Below are positions 29,244-32,852 of a DNA stretch of 32,852 nucleotides, piece after piece. The translations under genes were made by a program, and so were the position numbers. Origin of the DNA: Chloroflexota bacterium (GTDB lineage Bacteria; Chloroflexota; Dormibacteria; CF-121); the NCBI GenBank assembly GCA_005889345.1, contig VBFR01000188.1, positions 1 through 32,852 on the forward strand, written 5' to 3'. The notes under the pieces are model-generated. The model was not told the DNA's origin, did no database searches, and saw nothing but the letters and a program-made list of their open reading frames with translations. The number at the start of each line of letters is the position of its first letter. Position 1 is the first letter of the stretch.

Positions 29244-29345
29244 GGGGTCCCGCTCCGGCGTGAAAGAGCGGGGAGAAGGGGCCCCACCCCAGCGTGGAAA
29301 GGTGGGGAGTAGGGGCCCCGCCCCGGTGTGGAAAGGCGGGGAGAT
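29244..29345 (+). repeat. Three tandem 34-nt hairpin repeats with covarying stems
   Basis: Exact 34-nt units begin at 29244, 29278 and 29312. Each folds into a 7-bp stem with a conserved loop: CCCGCTC/GAGCGGG, CCCCACC/GGTGGGG and CCCCGCC/GGCGGGG around CYRGYGTGRAAA. The stem changes are compensatory (G-C to A-T and T-A to C-G). They form the 5' untranslated leader of the ACAD operon, ending 12 nt before its ATG. Not a CRISPR array: no unique spacers. Confidence 0.8.
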
Positions 29346-29357
29346 AGTAAGGGGAAT

Positions 29358-30524
29358 ATGGACTTCGGGCTGACCGACGAACAGCGCTTGATCCTGGGAA
29401 CGGTCCGCGAGTTCGTGACCAAAGAGCTGTTGCCGCTGGAGGCGGAGGCGCAGCGCGCCGAACTCGACGGCCGGTCCTTCCCGGGACCCGATGACCTCCG
29501 CCGGCTGCAGCAGCGGGCAAAAACGGCTGGGCTCTGGGGCCTGCTGACCCCGGAAGAATACGGGGGCGCCAACCTCGGCTTGCTGATGACCTCGCTGATC
29601 AGCATGGAGACGTCGAAAGCGCTGATCCCCTTTGCCTACGGAGGCCACGCGGACAACATCCTTTACTCGTGCAATGCCGAGCAGAAACAGCGCTACCTCT
29701 GCCCCACCATCGACGGTGATCGAACCAGCTGCTTTGCGTTGACGGAGCCCGACACAGGCTCGGACGCGACCAACATCCAGATGCCGGCCGTCCGTGACGG
29801 CACAGATTGGCTCCTCAACGGCCGCAAGGTCTTCATCACGAATGGTCTCGAAGCGGACTTCGCGATCGTCTTTGCCGTCACGGACAAGAGCAAGGGTCAC
29901 CAGGGTGGCGTCACGGCGTTCCTCGTCGATCGGACGATGGGATGGAGCAGTCAGCCCATCCAGACGATGGGTGCCTGGCGGCCGGCCGAGATCAGCTTCG
30001 ACGGCGTCCGCGTCCCGGACGACAACATCCTCGGCGAAGTCGGGAAGGGCTTCCAGCTTGCCATGGCCTGGATCGGCCAGGGACGGATCATCATCCCCGC
30101 CCGGGCCGTCGGCCAGGCGCAACGACTGCTCGAGATGGCGCTCGATTACTCGCGCCAGCGCATCGCCTTTGGCCGCCCGATCGCCGAGTACCAGGCGATC
30201 CAGTGGATGTTGGCCGACAGCGCCGTCGAGATCGAGCAGGTGAAGTGGCTCGTGCTTAACGCCGCCTGGAAGGCGGACCAGGGCGGGGACGCTCGGCACG
30301 AGGCGTCGATCGCGAAGCTTGCGGGCGCCGGCATGATCTGGAGGGTCGTCGACCGGGTCATGCAGATCCACGGGGGCATGGGCTACACCAAAGAGATGCC
30401 GATCGAGCGCGTGATGCGGGACGTTCGTGTCTACCGGATCTATGAGGGAACGGACGAGATCCAGCGCCGGTCGATCGCACGGAACCTGCTGAAGGGGCAC
30501 GCGACGCTGCGCGCGTGGAGCTGA
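29358..30524 (+). CDS. Acyl-CoA dehydrogenase
   Basis: A 388-aa flavoenzyme of the standard acyl-CoA dehydrogenase family. It starts MDFGLTDEQRLILGTVREFV and has the usual CFALTEPDTGSDATNI, KVFITNG and GQGRIIIPARAVGQAQR blocks. Near the end, MQIHGGMGYTKEMPIERVMR and YEGTDEIQRRSIARNLL hold the catalytic Glu363. It oxidises an acyl-CoA to the 2-enoyl-CoA and passes electrons to ETF. ATG 29358 follows AAGGGG; an upstream GTG at 29328 lies in the hairpin repeat and is not used. First gene of an operon with ligase, thioesterase and an FMN oxidase gene. Confidence 0.93.
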   Translation: MDFGLTDEQRLILGTVREFVTKELLPLEAEAQRAELDGRSFPGPDDLRRLQQRAKTAGLWGLLTPEEYGGANLGLLMTSLISMETSKALIPFAYGGHADNILYSCNAEQKQRYLCPTIDGDRTSCFALTEPDTGSDATNIQMPAVRDGTDWLLNGRKVFITNGLEADFAIVFAVTDKSKGHQGGVTAFLVDRTMGWSSQPIQTMGAWRPAEISFDGVRVPDDNILGEVGKGFQLAMAWIGQGRIIIPARAVGQAQRLLEMALDYSRQRIAFGRPIAEYQAIQWMLADSAVEIEQVKWLVLNAAWKADQGGDARHEASIAKLAGAGMIWRVVDRVMQIHGGMGYTKEMPIERVMRDVRVYRIYEGTDEIQRRSIARNLLKGHATLRAWS

Positions 30525-30537
30525 CGCTGGTGCGCAC

Positions 30538-31770
30538 GTGATCTTCCGCAGCACGTACCCGGACGTCGACATTCCGGATGTCTCGCTGCCCGCCTTCGTG
30601 CTCGCCGGTGCTGCCGCCCTAGGAAACAAGCCAGCGCTGATCGACGGGCCGACCGGGCGCACGCTCAGCTACGGGGATCTGGCCAGGTCGGTCCGACAGG
30701 CCGCCGCCAACCTGGCGAGGCGCGGGTTCCGAAAAGGCGACGTCTTTGCGATCTACAGCCCGAACGTCCTCGAATACGCGGTGGCCTTACACGCCGTCGC
30801 CACCCTCGGCGGGATCGCGAGCACGGCGAATCCATTGTCGACGCCTCGCGAGCTAGCAGTGCAACTCAAGGACGCGAAGGCGAAGTACGTGGTCACGATT
30901 CCCCAACTGCTCGACCATGCGCTCGAGGCGACACGGGAATCACCGGTGAAGGAGATGTTCGTCTTCGGCGAGGCGGCCGGGGCCACGCCCTTCGCCTCGC
31001 TGCTGGAGGGCAACGACCCCGCGCCCTCGGTTTCGATCGATCCGCGGAAAGACCTGGTGGCGCTGCCTTACTCGAGCGGAACGACCGGCCTACCGAAGGG
31101 CGTCATGCTCACCCATCGAAACCTCGTGGCGAACATCGTGCAAACCTCCGCCGTCGTGCAGGCCACGGAGGGGGAAGTCTCGATGGCGGTTCTGCCCTTC
31201 TACCACATCTATGGCTTCACGGTGCTGCTGAATATCAGCCTCTACCAGGGCGTCACGATCGTCAGCATGCCCCGCTTCGATCTCGAACTCTTCCTCCGGC
31301 TGATGCAGGACTACGCGATCACGCGCGCCAACGTCGTCCCGCCGATCGTCCTGGCGCTGGCCAAGCATCCGTTGGTCGCGAAATACGACCTGCATGCGTT
31401 GCTCTCGATCAACTCGGGAGCCGCACCGCTCGACGCCAGCGTCGAGCAGGCCTGCGGCGACCGGCTGAAGTGCTTCGTGGCCCAGGGCTATGGGCTCACC
31501 GAGACGAGCCCGGTCGTCTCGACCACACCCGTCGACCCCGCCAGGCGGCGCGGCGGCTCAGCCGGCCTCCTCATCCCCAACACGGAATGCAAAGTGATGG
31601 ATCCCGCGAGCGGGGCCGAGCTCGGACCAGGTGACCAAGGCGAAATATGGATCCGCGGACCCCAGGTGATGAAGGGCTACCTCAACCACCCGGAGGCGAC
31701 AGCGTCCATGCTCGATGCGGACGACTGGCTGCGCACCGGCGACATCGGATCCATGGATGCGGATGGCTAA
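30538..31770 (+). CDS. Acyl-CoA ligase (4CL/FadD type), N-terminal domain, cut by in-frame TAA
   Basis: A 410-aa adenylate-forming enzyme missing its C-terminal lid. Motifs present: P-loop YSSGTTGLPKGVMLTHRN (178-195), GYGLTETSP, and TGDIGSMDADG at the end. The frame then meets TAA at 31768-31770, where the family has Tyr ([12 protein letters not shown]). The downstream sequence continues in the same frame as an intact lid domain, so a single base change (TAC/TAT to TAA) would explain it. Without the lid, the catalytic Lys for adenylation is absent. The product is therefore inactive alone unless the stop is read through, the halves assemble, or the base is a sequence error. GTG start, 13 bp after the ACAD stop. 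Confidence 0.85.
   Translation: MIFRSTYPDVDIPDVSLPAFVLAGAAALGNKPALIDGPTGRTLSYGDLARSVRQAAANLARRGFRKGDVFAIYSPNVLEYAVALHAVATLGGIASTANPLSTPRELAVQLKDAKAKYVVTIPQLLDHALEATRESPVKEMFVFGEAAGATPFASLLEGNDPAPSVSIDPRKDLVALPYSSGTTGLPKGVMLTHRNLVANIVQTSAVVQATEGEVSMAVLPFYHIYGFTVLLNISLYQGVTIVSMPRFDLELFLRLMQDYAITRANVVPPIVLALAKHPLVAKYDLHALLSINSGAAPLDASVEQACGDRLKCFVAQGYGLTETSPVVSTTPVDPARRRGGSAGLLIPNTECKVMDPASGAELGPGDQGEIWIRGPQVMKGYLNHPEATASMLDADDWLRTGDIGSMDADG
31768..31770 (+). other. Premature in-frame stop (TAA) in acyl-CoA ligase
   Basis: GGC TAA CTG CAT ATC GTG GAC interrupts an otherwise continuous 522-codon frame. A Tyr codon is expected at this position. There is no frame change across it, so it is a substitution rather than an indel. 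Confidence 0.85.
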
Positions 31771-31779
31771 CTGCATATC

Positions 31780-32106
31780 GTGGACCGGCTCAAGGAGCTG
31801 ATCAAATACAAGGGATACCAGGTGGCGCCCGCCGAGCTCGAGGGCCTTCTCCTCACCCACCCGGCGGTGGCCGACGCCGCCGTGATTCCCTGTCCTGATC
31901 CCGAAGCGGGCGAGGTCCCGAAGGCGCTGGTCGTGCTCAAGGGCGCCGTCACGCCCGATGAGCTGATGGCATTCGTCAACGAGCAGGTGGCGCCGTACAA
32001 AAAGATCCGGCAGCTCGACGTCGTTGATCAGATCCCGAAGAGCCCCTCCGGGAAGATCCTGCGGCGCGTCCTGGTGGAGCAAGAACGGACCCGGATCGGG
32101 TCATGA
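31780..32106 (+). CDS. Acyl-CoA ligase C-terminal lid domain (fragment)
   Basis: A 108-aa piece starting at GTG 31780 ([20 protein letters not shown]). It includes the hinge DRLKE, the [13 protein letters not shown] motif and the catalytic Lys in SPSGKILRR. This is the complete mobile lid of the adenylate-forming family, in the same frame as the preceding 410-aa part. The GTG has no Shine-Dalgarno, but a stop and restart 9 bp apart could permit reinitiation. Its stop overlaps the thioesterase ATG (ATGA), showing that translation through this segment once mattered for coupling. Confidence 0.75.
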   Translation: MDRLKELIKYKGYQVAPAELEGLLLTHPAVADAAVIPCPDPEAGEVPKALVVLKGAVTPDELMAFVNEQVAPYKKIRQLDVVDQIPKSPSGKILRRVLVEQERTRIGS

Positions 32107-32609
32107 CATCCGCTCGAACTGGCTTTCGCGCAGGCGAGCGCTTTGCCCAGATGGAGTCCTGGCAACAACCAGCCTCGGGTGAGCCGGGCATCTGGAATGC
32201 GCTCGGCTGGCGCCGGGCGGAGCTCGAAGCCGGTCGCGCCGTCCTCGAATGGGAACCAAATACCGATCACGCGTTTCCCGCCGGTGACAGCTGGATCGTC
32301 CACGGTGGCATGGTGACGGCCATCCTCGACAGCGCCATGGGCAGCGCGACCTGGAGCCTTCTCGACCGCGACGAGGTCTACCTCACCGCGGACCTTAGGA
32401 CGGAGTTCTATCAGCCGACGCGCCTGGTGCGCATCCGCGCGACTGGTTGGGTGGTGCGCAAGACACGTCGCGTGACCTTTGCCGCCTCGGAGCTCCATGA
32501 CGAGGAAGGCACGTTGCTGGCCAGCTGTCGCGCAACGAATATCACCATCGATCTGCGAGACGAGCCTCAGCGCGCACGGCGCGGTCCGGCCAAGCCGGTC
32601 GCCGACTGA
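32103..32609 (+). CDS. PaaI-type hotdog thioesterase
   Basis: A 168-aa hotdog-fold protein. The HGG(M/V) motif is [16 protein letters not shown] (His67-Gly68-Gly69, Asp76), followed by [18 protein letters not shown]. PaaI-like thioesterases hydrolyse acyl- or aryl-CoA to recycle CoA. It overlaps the ligase 3' end by 4 bp (ATGA). A ligase plus a thioesterase in one operon suggests control of CoA sequestration during catabolism of the operon substrate. Confidence 0.88.
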   Translation: MTSARTGFRAGERFAQMESWQQPASGEPGIWNALGWRRAELEAGRAVLEWEPNTDHAFPAGDSWIVHGGMVTAILDSAMGSATWSLLDRDEVYLTADLRTEFYQPTRLVRIRATGWVVRKTRRVTFAASELHDEEGTLLASCRATNITIDLRDEPQRARRGPAKPVAD

Positions 32610-32612
32610 TCG

Positions 32613-32852
32613 ATGCCCGAGATGTCGCTTCCCCTTGGGCCGGCCACGCAGGCCGAGATCTACGTCGGCGGCGCGGATGAACTTCCCCTCGACCCGGATG
32701 AGTGGGAATCCCGCGCGAAGGCGGTCCTCGACCCCGGGCCCTTCGACTACATCGCCGGCGGTGCCGGCGGCGAGTCGACGATGCACGCCAACCGGGAGGC
32801 GTTCGCCCGCTGGCGGTTGCGTCCCGCGATGCTCGCCGGTAACCAGCAGCGG
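32613..32852 (+). CDS. FMN-dependent alpha-hydroxyacid oxidase / lactate 2-monooxygenase-like, partial
   Basis: The first 80 codons of a gene that leaves the window. The protein starts MPEMSLPLGPATQAEIYVGG and contains FDYIAGGAGGESTMHANREA, the start of the (S)-alpha-hydroxyacid oxidase domain, then FARWRLRPAML. The ESTMHANREAFARW spelling resembles lactate 2-monooxygenase and related enzymes. It would oxidise a 2-hydroxy acid using FMN and oxygen. ATG 32613 is 3 bp after the thioesterase stop, so it belongs to the same operon. The active-site His and Arg lie beyond the edge and cannot be checked. Confidence 0.8.
   Translation, partial: MPEMSLPLGPATQAEIYVGGADELPLDPDEWESRAKAVLDPGPFDYIAGGAGGESTMHANREAFARWRLRPAMLAGNQQR

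Noticed and set aside
29244-29345. CRISPR array
   Set aside because: The three 34-nt units are contiguous with no unique spacers, and no cas gene is nearby.

Overview
This is a GC-rich, densely packed bacterial chromosome segment in which nearly all genes sit in short operons joined by ATGA or GTGA overlaps. I cannot name the species. The traits seen are a Gram-positive-type LexA box, a DUF222-HNH nuclease, UdgX, many GTG/TTG starts, and several -10 boxes placed 6-7 nt before the start codon (leaderless mRNAs). Together they suggest a high-GC soil member of the Actinobacteria/Chloroflexota/Dormibacterota side of the tree; this placement is inference. No phage, IS element, CRISPR array or integrase was seen.

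Region 1 (1-5.4 kb): a DNA-damage-flavoured block. An Lrp/AsnC ligand-domain gene runs off the left edge. A consensus promoter with a LexA box in its spacer drives a 66-aa peptide that duplicates the N-terminus of the next gene, a DUF222-HNH endonuclease, followed by DUF72 and DinB-superfamily genes. Then come tRNA-Ser(GCT), two small coupled hypothetical genes, udgX and a soluble PAS histidine kinase.

Region 2 (5.6-12 kb): cyanophycin metabolism. cphB (cyanophycinase) and cphA (synthetase) are coupled. Convergent to them is an operon of a winged-helix regulator, a histidine-kinase-like dimerisation domain without its phospho-accepting His, and a cyanophycin-synthetase paralogue that keeps the N and Mur-ligase domains but has no ATP-grasp domain.

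Region 3 (12-18.2 kb): a chemotaxis-like sensory block without receptors (CheB, CheR with PAS domains and a heptad-repeat helix, and a second CheB with a Cys/His tail), then a DUF4287/DUF5655-like protein, a homocysteine S-methyltransferase and an SGNH hydrolase.

Region 4 (18.2-23.5 kb): a catabolic cluster. ADH and SDR genes are divergent from ACAD10/11-type acyl-CoA dehydrogenase, histidine phosphatase, APH-type kinase and SDR genes. It looks like a dissected version of the kinase/ACAD route for 4-hydroxyacyl-CoAs.

Region 5 (23.5 kb to end): a Liv-type ABC importer operon (livG-F-H-M-K order) and an acyl-CoA dehydrogenase / acyl-CoA ligase / thioesterase / FMN alpha-hydroxyacid oxidase operon lie on either side of a tetR gene. 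Both operon leaders carry nearly the same 16-bp operator next to the -10 box, followed by copies of a hairpin repeat whose stems covary. The acyl-CoA ligase is cut by one in-frame TAA.
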